This document shows, piece after piece, positions 34,901-42,481 of a stretch of DNA of 64,000 nucleotides. Both the position numbers and the translations under genes were made by a program. The stretch comes from Oegoconia quadripuncta (taxonomy: Eukaryota; Arthropoda; Insecta; Lepidoptera; Autostichidae): NCBI GenBank assembly GCA_949316235.1, contig OX438749.1, positions 8,264,914 through 8,328,913 of the forward strand, read 5' to 3'. The notes beneath the pieces are model-generated. The model made no database searches, was not told where the DNA came from, and saw only the letters and a list, made by a program, of their open reading frames with translations. The first letter of the stretch is position 1. Each line of letters opens with the position of its first letter.

Positions 34901-35304
34901 ACAAAAACATAAAGCACGACGAAATTTTTATTAAAGTTTCAGAACACGATCGTAAACGCCGGTTCATGTCCCAAGTTGCCCCCCCACGGAATCTGCCACT
35001 GGCCACTGGTGGGCTATCTGGTCAATCCTGAGACATTATGGTATCCAAACAAACGAAGCATCTAGATATATCACCAGACCAGCTAGATGTATCGCCCTTC
35101 CGCGCGCTGTCAACCTAATTGATTTGCAGTGTTTAGTGCTTTTTGTCTTTCATTTAAGCTATTGTATGTTATCTATTATCTTTAATACTCATCACGTCCT
35201 ACACGGCTCTCACAAACACTCATCACATGCTTAAACTATTATTGAATACTCACCAACTCTACAAACTTGATGATTGTTATACGGTTAATGTTTTTCAGAT
35301 CCAT
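19863..35304 (-). CDS. Gene A: small four-helix membrane protein (MARVEL/Snakeskin-like?), 128 aa, four coding exons
   Basis: Exons on the minus strand are 35254-35304, 24341-24461, 22555-22654 and 19863-19977 (51+121+100+115 = 387 nt, 128 codons plus stop). All introns are GT-AG, in phases 0, 1 and 2. Introns are 10,792, 1,686 and 2,577 bp. The protein starts MDLKNINRITIIKFVEL and ends LTHRES. Four hydrophobic helices fall at about 10-27, 37-60, 70-90 and 106-123, with short loops and both ends probably cytoplasmic, as in MARVEL-type proteins. I infer a role in membrane organisation or junctions only from that topology; the family is not certain. The start is supported by an in-frame TGA nine bases upstream and an AAAATGG context. 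Gene B at 42367-58013 is a tandem paralogue with identical exon lengths after exon 1. A conserved leader block lies 51 bases upstream. Confidence 0.85.
20318..21340 (+). mobile_element. PIF/Harbinger-like MITE split by about 700 bp, in intron 3 of gene A
   Basis: The left half (20318-20457, GGCCCGTATTAATAAACCAATCTCAA to GCGAATGAATGAT) and the right half (about 21160-21340, ending GAATGGTTTATTGATACCGGCC) match the intact copy at 45031-45362. The flanks are GAA and TTA, so the target duplication has decayed. Confidence 0.65.
20458..21158. repeat. Insertion inside the split MITE
   Basis: This is about 700 bp absent from the intact MITE copy. Its middle (20640-20900, GTAGATCGTGGTGGTTACGTC to GTAGATAGGAAGTCGGTTGTTTT) looks like a common moth interspersed repeat. 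No transposase or clear inverted ends were seen. Confidence 0.5.
21655..21765. repeat. Clustered AGTAGTCCGAT repeats with a 19-bp perfect hairpin
   Basis: AGTAGTCCGAT or its complement occurs several times. GGTTCAGTAGTCCGATGAT (21712-21730) and its reverse complement (21745-21763) flank a 14-base loop. It lies in intron 3 of gene A. Confidence 0.85.
22555..22654 (-). CDS. Gene A exon 3 (100 nt)
   Basis: The acceptor is TTTCAG and the donor GTTAAA. It encodes the HLLKTPMHKNVDIYF loop and helix 3 (SLVGLVLFVSSGAVVIDR). Confidence 0.9.
22720..22810 (+). repeat. DR-2 fragment
   Basis: CCGGTACGTAAAAAGAATAGAACCAACCC, then GTGGGTGTCGTAAAAGGCGACTTA is the 5' part of the DR-2 family. Confidence 0.6.
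23235..23385 (+). repeat. SINE-C tail fragment
   Basis: GGGTTTCCGGGTCAGTACGCTTCCACC and TAAACATCAGGTGTGATTGAGGTC match the 3' part of SINE-C. Confidence 0.65.
23628..24092 (+). repeat. Two DR-1 copies in tandem orientation
   Basis: Copies at 23628-23828 and 23890-24092 each run from CTTCGCCTGCGTGGACTAACTTTAT to CATTTATAAT.TTAG. The piece just before (23535-23630, ACGACGGGTGTTATGTG) belongs to DR-4. Confidence 0.7.
24341..24461 (-). CDS. Gene A exon 2 (121 nt)
   Basis: The acceptor is TTTCAG at 24462-24467 and the donor GTATAT below 24341. The exon begins in phase 0 and ends with one base of a glycine codon. It encodes VLIITCVGLH, then DIGMLVTGTFVGYLII: the rest of helix 1 and helix 2. DIGMLVTGTF is identical in gene B. 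Confidence 0.9.
24763..24956. repeat. Fold-back repeat with CA/TG-rich core, intron 1 of gene A
   Basis: The left arm (24765-24881) carries TTGTAGAATTTATAAGACCTATTATAT and TAATTCTATCACACACACAC. The right arm (24882-24956) carries the reverse complements, meeting at CTTTAAAG. The left arm has about 45 extra bases, so it folds as a hairpin with one large bulge. Confidence 0.75.
24960..25035 (+). repeat. DR-6 fragment (AGCTCCACCTATTTCCACACTAAG)
   Basis: It matches 32303-32370 and 33325-33365 in order, and the minus strand of 40840-40935 (CCATCTAGTTCCACACT). These are copies of one dispersed repeat. Confidence 0.5.
25128..25640 (+). pseudogene. Jockey/CR1-like LINE reverse-transcriptase relic
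   Basis: The plus strand reads IDTGVPQGSILSAILFLMHINDLL (25315-25395), the reverse-transcriptase block around G(V/A)PQGS and the HINDLL motif. After a shift it gives YADNTTIT, the degenerate form of the catalytic YADD box. In a third frame it gives NLVKFNVTKTQVCLFT (25520-25600), the following block. Shifts and the altered YADN show it is dead. The DR-3-like lead-in (GTTTATTGCACAACA, GGCGGTCTTATCGC) sits upstream in the same orientation. Confidence 0.75.
25667..25740 (-). repeat. tRNA-like SINE head or tRNA pseudogene
   Basis: The minus strand has an A-box-like TTGGTGTAGTGGTTAAAGAATCTGACC and a perfect B box GGGTTCGAATCCC, 30-odd bases apart, as in a tRNA. The ends do not form a clean seven-base acceptor stem, so I treat it as SINE-derived. 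Confidence 0.5.
26125..26430 (+). repeat. SINE-B, full length
   Basis: The head GCGTCGGTGGCTCAGCGGTTAAG is tRNA-like with a decayed B box (GCTTGGATTTCCAG). The body has ATCGTGAAGAAACTTGCATGCCTGAGA and CCCGCATTGGGCCAGGTGGTGGACTCTGGCCC. It ends GGGCTGATGATGATGA. Tail fragments occur at 16436, 18005, 44088, 50190 and 51205. Confidence 0.75.
26851..26891. repeat. 16-bp perfect hairpin
   Basis: AAGGGCAACTTACAAA and its exact reverse complement are separated by nine bases (ATTTAACAA). No obvious flanking pairing extends it. Confidence 0.85.
26900..27450. other. No gene seen (intron 1 of gene A)
   Basis: Anonymous intronic sequence without recognisable coding or repeat landmarks. Confidence 0.35.
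27460..27590 (+). repeat. DR-3 copy
   Basis: TTCTTTATTGCACCG, then CGTGGACTTATCTC and GAGATCTCTTCCATCCAACC follow the DR-3 order. Confidence 0.6.
28122..28352 (+). repeat. DR-1 copy
   Basis: CCCGCGGCTATGCCTGCGTGG, ATCCCGCGGAACTACTC, ATCCTATGTTTTAATCCAGGG and CGCATTTATAATATTGG. Confidence 0.75.
28918..29185 (+). repeat. DR-2 copy, nearly complete
   Basis: It runs from GCTGTGTGGTTTCGGCAC through GGCGATGGGCTC and GGTGAACCGTGGATG to ACCACCCCATTTGGGATAAAGG, then a TATG run. Confidence 0.7.
29247..29389. mobile_element. PIF/Harbinger-like MITE, internally deleted (143 bp)
   Basis: GGCCCGTATAATAAATCGATATTGAGA at the left pairs with the right end (TCTCAATCTTGAGAACGGATTATTAAACGGGCC). Both sides are flanked by TAA. 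It is a shorter derivative of the 45031-45362 element. Confidence 0.75.
29545..29770 (-). repeat. DR-5 copy
   Basis: It shares CTTTCAAATCGGTC.AGC.GTTTAGGC and CGAAAAACATTACCCT with 10520-10750, in the same orientation. Confidence 0.5.
29772..29930. mobile_element. Hairpin element with about 50-bp inverted ends
   Basis: TGGTGTCGATTCGGATGTAC at 29773 and GTACATCCGAATCGACACCA ending at 29928 are perfect inverted ends. Complementarity continues through ACCAACTAAAC and AAACCAGTTT. The loop is about 45 bases. It is MITE-like; the superfamily is unknown. Confidence 0.75.
30225..30340 (+). repeat. SINE-C tail fragment
   Basis: GGGTTTCCGGGTCAGTACGCTTCCACC, then CACTTAACATCAGGTGTGATTGAGGTCG. Confidence 0.65.
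30410..30650 (+). repeat. Repeat shared with 63405-63600
   Basis: TATAAATGCGGAAGTTT, TATGTATGTTTGTTACGTCTTCACG, TTGGTAGACAGATTAGAATCTGG and ATCCCGGAAAAGTGACTG occur in the same order at 63405-63600. Confidence 0.6.
30840..31085 (+). repeat. SINE-A copy
   Basis: The B box is GGGTTCGAATCCCGCGAGGGG. The A box is diverged (CGTGTAGGTAGAGGATAGTGATCC). The body and ATT-rich tail are present. Confidence 0.75.
31090..32300. other. No gene seen (intron 1 of gene A)
   Basis: Anonymous sequence. The plus frame at 31891-32145 (84 codons) has no recognisable motif, splice context or conserved block. Confidence 0.35.
32303..32420 (+). repeat. DR-6 copy
   Basis: CTTGGCACATACACACAGCGC, then TATCTAGTTCCACACTGCTACTAAGG and GGATACCAGATGG. 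Confidence 0.55.
33010..33250 (+). repeat. DR-5 copy
   Basis: CCTAAACGGCTTGAACGATTTCGAAGTGG, then GTGTCGTTAGATTCGTCTTCGTACCC. It explains the 130-codon frame across 32850-33242. Confidence 0.6.
33715..33760 (+). repeat. SINE-C tail fragment
   Basis: CTTCACTTAACATCAGGTGTGATTGAGGTC. Confidence 0.6.
34097..34270 (-). pseudogene. LINE reverse-transcriptase C-terminal tail, frameshifted
   Basis: The minus strand reads ILALFGVETLGPWGPGAL in one frame, as in the 9222-9461 fragment. It continues in another frame as EICERLIEASNDRKAGFYF and AQRLSLTGLR before a stop at 34097. One frameshift near 34195 separates the two. It is the same LINE family as 9222-9461 but more decayed. Confidence 0.65.
35254..35304 (-). 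CDS. Gene A exon 1 (17 codons)
   Basis: ATG at 35304-35302 begins 17 codons ending GAG TTG, followed by the donor GTGAGT. It encodes the N-terminus and the first turn of helix 1. It is far too short for ORF searches and was found by homology to exon 1 of gene B (IIKF.EL shared). Confidence 0.85.
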
Positions 35305-35355
35305 TTTAATTCACTTCCGTTGTGTACGAGAGGGGAATGTGGGGAAAACGCTACT

Positions 35356-35395
35356 GTTTACACTAGCGGACGCGCGCGTGGATTGAGTTTACAAC
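35356..35395 (-). promoter_or_regulatory. Conserved leader/promoter block of gene A
   Basis: This 40-bp block (plus strand GTTTACACTAGCG, ACGCGCGCGTGGA, TTGAGTTTACAAC) matches 58059-58097 upstream of gene B with three substitutions and one indel. Both lie about 45-51 bases before the start codon. The CpG-rich flank (to about 35470) contrasts with the AT-rich surroundings. Confidence 0.6.
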
Positions 35396-35889
35396 TACCA
35401 CTGCGCAGTGCGTGCGGTCGCGTGCCGACGAACTCTGTGGAAGTAACTACGGTGAATCAAGACCATAGTGACGATATCCCATGGAATTAATGATTTATTT
35501 AATGCAACATTCATCAATGTGGCTTCTGATTGGTTAGTATTTAAATTTTGACAAATCAAAGAATAATAATTAATTCAATGCAGCAACGTTGAGTTCTAAA
35601 CATTCATTCTGTTGTGTTATGACAAATAATTTAAATGTTTTATTACTTTTCAAGCTGCTAAATGATTATAAAATACAATATTGTACTAAGCACCAATGAT
35701 TCATTTGTTATCGGCCGATTGAAGGATTAAAAATATCTATGCAAGTAGCGACACGGGGAGCTAGTAACTCCGACATATGATTTCTGAGTCTTTGTTCAAA
35801 AACGCGTCTGTGACCATTAGTTTTGCAGTTTGAAAGGGTTGATCTTTATATTCGTGTCATTATCATATCAGTCACAGAACGTACACTGC

Positions 35890-36065
35890 TAAACATCTCC
35901 CTCACAGATTTCCAGAGCAACTGGAAGGAAGTGATCTGGAGCTTTATCCTTTATCCACTTTGCAGGTGGGTGGCCACTCTAGAAAAGTGCCCTGCCTACT
36001 GACACTTCAACTATACCTTAACCTCGGACTATATCGGTGAGGTTCGTTCTTCTACAGATTTATTC
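35890..36065 (-). pseudogene. RTE-like LINE relic, very diverged
   Basis: It aligns in order with 13550-13800: GATTTCCAGAGCAAC.GG, GCC.ACTC, CCTGCCTACT.(A)CTTC, GTTCGTTCTT.TAC.GAT. It lies just upstream of gene A. Confidence 0.45.
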
Positions 36066-36099
36066 ATTCCTGATTTGTTTTTTTATAATGAAATACCGA

Positions 36100-36295
36100 G
36101 CACGCCCTCTTCATTTATTATAGATTCGTGTATTTGTATGACCTTGATTAATTTCCACCGAGTCTTATTCGTTTATTGCATTTTTCATCAAAATTATTCA
36201 TCCCTAAATAAGCTAGTTTGCTTTTCCTTGATTATGATTTTGAACAACGTAACTTGCCATTGTAGTAGAAATGTACAGTTTTTTAGGTAACATTT
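36100..36295 (+). repeat. Repeat shared with 17150-17350
   Basis: GATTAATTTCCACCGAG, TTTTTCATCAAA and GAACAACGTAACTTGCC. Confidence 0.5.
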
Positions 36296-36299
36296 CTCA

Positions 36300-37980
36300 G
36301 TGCATCGGTGTGTTTAGACCGTGTAGTCGACCGGAACTCGTAGCGTCGTGTGGTTGTAGTTATTCCTCGCGCTGCTCGACTTTACCCCCTCACGAAGTGT
36401 CTATTTTGGTTCCCCCGGCCCCGTAAATAAAGCCCTATCGTAAAGGCGATCAAGGGATACCTAATCCTCATGGAGAAATGAAAAAAATGGCGTTTAGAAA
36501 TAGCTATGGCAAATCACGAGAAGGAATAGTGAGCAACAGCTGCCAACACCATTAAGATTTATAAAAACAAAAACCATATTAAAGAAAAAAGACATACAGC
36601 AGGGTGAATTTATTAATTCGAAGGGAATGGTTAAGAATAAAAATAGCGACTTCCTTGTTCTTAAAAGTATTAGTAAGGTGGTTTTCCATTAGTTTAAAAA
36701 AATCAATGGAATAAGTGATATTTTAGAAGCTCCCAACAAACTCGCGCATTTGAACTGGAACGGGTTGTTCGCGATTAATTAAGATGCGCGGCATAAAATC
36801 GTACCTTTATGGATGTCTGTACCTGTGGTGTGTGGCATATTCTTAAATCACCTACTTTGGCCTGGACATAATCTCGAACTTAAATTTTAGGCGCTTTATA
36901 TTAGCGGCTATGTAAGAGGCTTGATATTCTTTCTTGGGTCATGCGGATTATCACGCCGAAACGCTATTGTGCTCTACTGCTATCACGTCAGCTCTAGGAA
37001 GGTTATGTCAATTACTACTATATCTGTGTGTAATGACGCGCCATAAGGCTTTTATAAGTGACGATTCGCTGTTTGTTGCTAAAAAGCATAACCTTGAAAA
37101 TCGTCAAGAGGTCACATGCATATCAATGTCTTATGCCATACATTTCGGTGGGCGTATGTTGGAATTGTATAATATTATGCGCGTCTAATTTAATAAGGCG
37201 TTCATAACAGGCCCAACAACGTCCTTTCAAAAAGACTTGTACTGTAGTCAAAAAAAAAATATTCATAAATTTGTTTAAAAATGAAGAAAAGATTTTGCAA
37301 ACCCTAGTGGAAGGATTCAGCGGATATAATATTTTCTATTTTGCATTGTTGTTTATCTCATTGTGGGGGTTCAATAACGTCAATATGCAATAAAATATAA
37401 TAATATAGCTGTTCAATACAACAGCCGATAGTTAGGAGCATGTTGTGTGAACAAGATATTTCAGGGATCAGAAAAACTCATGTGATATAAAATGGGGGTA
37501 GGTATATAGCACCACGTAAAAAATCACGCTGGTACGACTTAATATGTTACATCATCACAATGCTGAACTTGGATCCCTTTATCAACTTCTTTAACTTTAT
37601 TAGGTACCCACCTATTATAAACGTATTCTATTAAACAGTGTACTTATTTATTTATAAATTATTATGTCTATCAGAATATTGTCGATAGTAAATATATATT
37701 CATTCGTTCATTCTCGCAGGTGCAGTGCGTCTGGAATGTTTGCGGATGCGCATGTAGATTTCCGCCAGGCCGTAATCTGCCGACGGTGTGCAACGGCGCC
37801 TTGCAGACTGCGTGGCAAAGCATTCTGGATATAGTAGCTGATAGGATGGACAGTTAGTCCAGTAAGGATACTCTTTAAACTTCCTATAATTTAAAGGCCA
37901 TGATTTTTACACATGTAAAATAAAATAAAAATGATAGAATAAAAATGTTTTCTTACAAACAGGTAGCTTGCTTTTTTTGT
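36300..37980. other. Between genes A and B: no gene seen
   Basis: This is the intergenic stretch upstream of gene A. A plus frame at 36934-37188 (84 codons) has no motif. Other repeats may be present but are not recognised. Confidence 0.35.
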
Positions 37981-37984
37981 TTTT

Positions 37985-38165
37985 TTAATAAATATTTCGG
38001 ACAATACACCAATCATCTAGTCACCAAACTAAGCGAAGCTTGTGCTATGGAAACTAGATAACGGATAAACATTACATGAACATTTATATAAACATCCATG
38101 ACTAGGGAATAAATGTTTGTATTCATCACATAAACATTTACCCCTCGCGGGATTCAAACCCGCTA
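37985..38165 (-). repeat. SINE-A copy, head truncated
   Basis: The minus strand shows GGGTTTGAATCCCGCGAGGGG, ATTCCCTAGTC and ATCCGTTATCTAGTTTCCATAGCAC, then a TTT-rich tail. The A-box end is missing. Confidence 0.75.
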
Positions 38166-38566
38166 CTGCGTTAGATATAGTATAAGTATTTAGTAATAAA
38201 ATATAGACTATTAGATTGAAATTACTACTTCTCTATCCTTTTACAAAAAATCAGGAACTTTTAAGATTATATAGGATGTTACACCACAAAAATTGCGTAT
38301 TTTCACTGGATTAAGTGGCATTATAAGACATTGGATCGAGATGCACGGTAGTGTGGCTACTTACACACACTGAGTATTATTAATAATAAGTAGTAGGTAC
38401 TGGTGTCTATTATTGTTCATAAGTAGTAAGAGCCTAATAACTAAATATAGATCAATGGTCGGCAATAAATTCGCCTCGCCTTCATTTCCGCATATTACAG
38501 AAATCCATGCAAGAATATTCTACTTCACAATTATTCCGCTTGCTGATGTGGTTTTCGAAATATGGC

Positions 38567-38868
38567 GCCTCCGTAGCTCAATGTAAACAACACAGGGTTC
38601 GATCCCTACATGTTTAGTACTCGATTTGGTTGGTGGTAGGGCATTTTAAATGTCCGCCTGGCTAGCTACCACCATCTTATCTAAATCTGCCGTCAAACAG
38701 CAATGTTAATATCATTGTTGTGTTCCGGTTGTCAGAGATAAGATAGCCAGTTCCCCAAATATTTGGGTTTCAGGTTTCACGCTTCCACCTTCGGCCTCAC
38801 CTTCACTTAACATCAGGTGTGATTGAGGTCAAGTGCTAACCCGAAGTGCATAAAAAAATGGCCTTATT
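38567..38868 (+). repeat. SINE-C, best full-length copy
   Basis: The head GCGCCTCCGTAGCTCAATG and B-box-like GGGTTCGATCCCT are tRNA-like. The body has GGTGGTAGGGCATTTTAAATGTCCGCC, TCTGCCGTCAAACAGCAATG and GTTGTCAGAGATAAGATAGCC. The tail is CACTTAACATCAGGTGTGATTGAGGTC and ends in an A run. Confidence 0.75.
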
Positions 38869-39077
38869 TACAGGAGTAATTACTAAGCGTTTTGTTTGAT
38901 CGTTCATAATGCGAACTGCTAACGTATGCAACTCGCTAACAGCGTCAGAGTTATGATCTTCACTGGGATCACATGCTTCATCTCCGGCTACATCGTCACT
39001 TTTCACCAAGTGAGATTGTGGTCAAACGCGTATCGAGTCTATAATAAAAAAAATTTACATTGGTCTTGCAAATGGCT

Positions 39078-39200
39078 ATACCGGCCTATTAGTCTAGTGG
39101 TTATAAAGATCCTGCTTTCGGCACCAACGGTTCCGCTTCCGGGTTCGAATCCTGCTAGAGGTGAAGTCAGTACACGCTTTGCTTAGTTTGCGTCTAGGCA
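39078..39200 (+). repeat. SINE-D: tRNA-derived head
   Basis: A box TTAGTCTAGTGGTTATAAAGATCC and B box GGGTTCGAATCC. The tail TTTGCTTAGTTTGCGTCTAGG resembles the SINE-A body end. Confidence 0.55.
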
Positions 39201-39839
39201 TAACTGTCAAAAAATTGTCGTAGTAAGCTTTGAGTAAGAACTAAAAATTAAGAAAACCCTCGAGAGACAATGATTACTTCATCAGTAAACAAATCCACTG
39301 TACTAAAAACTTTCCATCAAATATGGTAAAATAACCACCTAGCAAAAATCGGTTTTCGAAAATAAATTACAAATCGGGTCACCTGTTTTGGTGTGCTAAA
39401 ATACCACAGACAGACATACAGATAGTATAACGCGCGCTCTAAGTACTTTGGTATAAGCTTCAAGATATACTAACCGTCGGGGCTTAAAAATATACTAAGC
39501 CGGTGGTAGTAGAATTTATCATTCTGCAACAAACTGATGGAATTCAATTAAAAAAAGGACTTTTCTTCTCTAGTTTACATTCGGCGTTAAATAAACGGGA
39601 TATGACAGTTTTCAAAAATATATATACAGACAAGTGTACAACTTGCCATGAGCATATCATTGGCTGATAGACGTTCATGCCTATATTATTGGAAAGAAAA
39701 CTAACAACAGCATCTTATCTTATGTGTTTGAGCGCATTGTGCTCAATCTAGATAGATCTCGATCTCGAATAGACAGTAATGCGTGGTCCAATTTGAGTGC
39801 GGTATTTTTATAATAAAGACTAAACGAGGGGAAAGGCCA

Positions 39840-39905
39840 CATATTCACTTAACCTCAGATGTGATTGAGTTCAAGTGCTAAACCGTTGTGCGTAAAAAAA
39901 AGGTT
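39840..39905 (+). repeat. SINE-C tail fragment
   Basis: CACTTAACCTCAGATGTGATTGAGTTCAAGTGCTAA, then an A run. Confidence 0.55.
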
Positions 39906-40539
39906 CTTAGCTATGTTTCATGGAAATTGATTAAGCCGTTTTGAATATTTTACTTTCAACACAATTTTGTATTTCATGATATTTTGTATTTCGAGGGTTT
40001 TTTTTTTATATATATATATTTAAATTAAACTTAGAGATACGTTCTTAACAATATCTTTTAGTTTGGTCTACCTGGACAATATCATTTGTAAGTCAATGTT
40101 GTCGGCAGTTTTCTACTGTTTCAATTTATAGATATTATCCATTGAATCCACCTAACGCTGACTGATTATGTTATATTAATGTAATTACTTTAGCTGGTTG
40201 CATTAAGAAAGAATAACTCTAGCCTTATAAATTAGATCAAATAAAGTATACAAATTATTAGATATTATATCAATTCAATAGTCAAGTCAAAAATGCTTTA
40301 TTTTGTAGGTACACACGGTACACTTAAAATAGTCAGATTTTACATATTTAAGCTATTGCTTGTTCAAAAGGCAATTTTCCCCTGAGAAGAACAAGCAAGA
40401 AACTCGAGAGGTTGCTCTTTTTAACGAACCCATACTGTCCCACTGCAGGGCAAAGGCATTTCCACGCCTCCTCCTACCAGTTATTGAGAAATTTATCCAT
40501 CTCGCCTCGTTACTAAGGGTTGTGGAAAATAAAACTCTG

Positions 40540-42040
40540 TTATAACTTACTTGATATTATTATTATGTATAATTTATGTAAAAAAATGTTAAATATTATG
40601 TAAAGTTTAACATTAACTTTTAAGCAAGTATATAGTTGAGAATAATATTGACTCTATTCCAAATGCAGATGTTATGCCAATATAATCCAATTTGCTTGTC
40701 AATCTGTACTGAGCCCATCTATTAGTCTCAGAATTGTGGCTTGCTTTGGGACATACATATATATACATACAAAATAATTATGTACGTTGACTTTTACGCG
40801 CGCAATGCGCAACGACGATGATTATTATTATTTATATGTATTTGTGTGTTATTTTAACCATCTGGTATCAATAATACAAGCCTGATTGCATAGTGTAGAA
40901 CTAGATGGCGCTGTGTGTATGTCCAAGGATCAACGCATTTCTTGTACTTGAAAACTTCTCCATTTGACTTTTTCCGAAGATGGTTGATGTTCATACATGT
41001 TATTACAAGATTAATAAAACTTTGCAGTGTCGAATACTAACGTCAGAAACGTCAACCTACTAATCGCCTAAGTCTAATAATAGTAATCATATACCTTGGT
41101 ATTTTATTGATAAAAGTTGCTTAGAAGATAAACATCTGAGTACAAAACATACTCAACCTATATCTATAGAAAGAGTAATAATTTTTCTTTTATTTATTTA
41201 GTAATTGATAAAAACATAACAACGGTATAACAAAAAATCAATTATCAATCTTAAATGGAAAAATAGTGCACAATAGAATGTACGAGTATGAAAAGTCATA
41301 CACGAGTATAAATAGTTCATATCAAGCACAAAATACAAATAGTATCTAAATACATTAATACCAAAAGCATAGGTACCTAAGTCCGTATATTACGTGGTAC
41401 GATTTTTTTTCAATATTGAGATTATGAAAACTATGTCTTAGCAAAAACATTGTCTAAATATTTAGGTAACATCTTTTCCGGAATTTCTATAGTTGTATTT
41501 ATACAAAATCTGGACATAAATCACTGTTTTGAAATTGTAAATCTCAAATATGTCTAAATTAATATTTATTTTCTAAAACTTATATTCTGCACTTTCAAGT
41601 ACTTAGTTCCAGGAAGGCAGCAAACATACGTGTGGGTAGAGCCGCGTGCTTCACAATAAGTCATTAGATCAGATGTTTCCTAAATATATAGACATCAACG
41701 CGACATTCTTAAGCTCTACACATATAAGTAATAATAATATAATGTCTTTCTTGATATTGAAAAGAAAAAACAAATATTTTATTATTTCTTTTGAATACAA
41801 GCTACATTACAGCTCTATAATATTACTTGAATCAGAAAATAAGTTAGCTATTCTAAACATTCTAGCTTAGGCACTTATAATATTAACAACTATCGACGTA
41901 TTATTTGTAGTGTAATTTTAATCGCATTTATATGTATAAGTAGGTGTATTTTTGGTCAGTTATATGTAAAGATTTGTACGTCGTAGACTAGTTTATATAC
42001 TTGTATAAATATGTATAAAGAACACATGAAGACGGAATCA
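40540..42040. other. No gene seen; one DR-6 fragment
   Basis: 40840-40935 is a minus-strand DR-6 copy (TTGATCCTTGGACATACACAC, then GCGCCATCTAGTTCTACACT). The rest is anonymous AT-rich sequence 3' of gene B. Confidence 0.4.
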
Positions 42041-42042
42041 TA

Positions 42043-42204
42043 TTTATTGTGAGTTTCACCTGCACCAACATTCGTTACCTACTGTCTTTGAATATCATTT
42101 TTATATTAACTCTACTGAATTGACTTGTGTGGTCAGAACAAGGCATTATTCCTTACTTTATATATTATTAAAATCTTATGCAGACTCTTATTTCATCTTT
42201 TATT
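42043..42204 (-). terminator. Candidate poly(A) signals of gene B
   Basis: AATAAA hexamers on the minus strand are at 42199-42204 and 42043-42048, about 165 and 320 bases beyond the stop. Confidence 0.35.
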
Positions 42205-42366
42205 TCGTTACACTGTCTGAAGTACGACGAAGTATAAATCGGAGGGTGGATAAGTGAATTGGTTTTTCAGTAAACATTAGCCTCAAGCTTAAACGGGAGA
42301 AAAGTTTCTTTGTATCTGAAGTTGTTCAGCGCAATATATATTGTGCTGTAAGATGTAAGCACTGTT

Positions 42367-42481
42367 TTAACCACCGCGCTGCGTCAGCACGGCATCGATG
42401 AGTAGGATAGCACCATTGATGACAGCCAACGAGCCCTTGGCCAAATTCCTCTTCGCGTATTCATTGTTTTGACCCTGGTAT
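42367..42481 (-). CDS. Gene B exon 4 with stop
   Basis: The acceptor is TATTCCAG. It encodes YQGQNNEYAKRNLAKGSLA, helix 4 and LTQRGG, stop TAA at 42367-42369. Confidence 0.92.

Noticed and set aside
36934..37188. 84-codon frame between genes A and B
   Set aside because: No motif, splice context, promoter or paralogue; frames of this length occur by chance in 64 kb.
39078..39160. Functional tRNA gene
   Set aside because: The B box is present, but spacing and acceptor ends do not fit a tRNA and a SINE-like tail follows.
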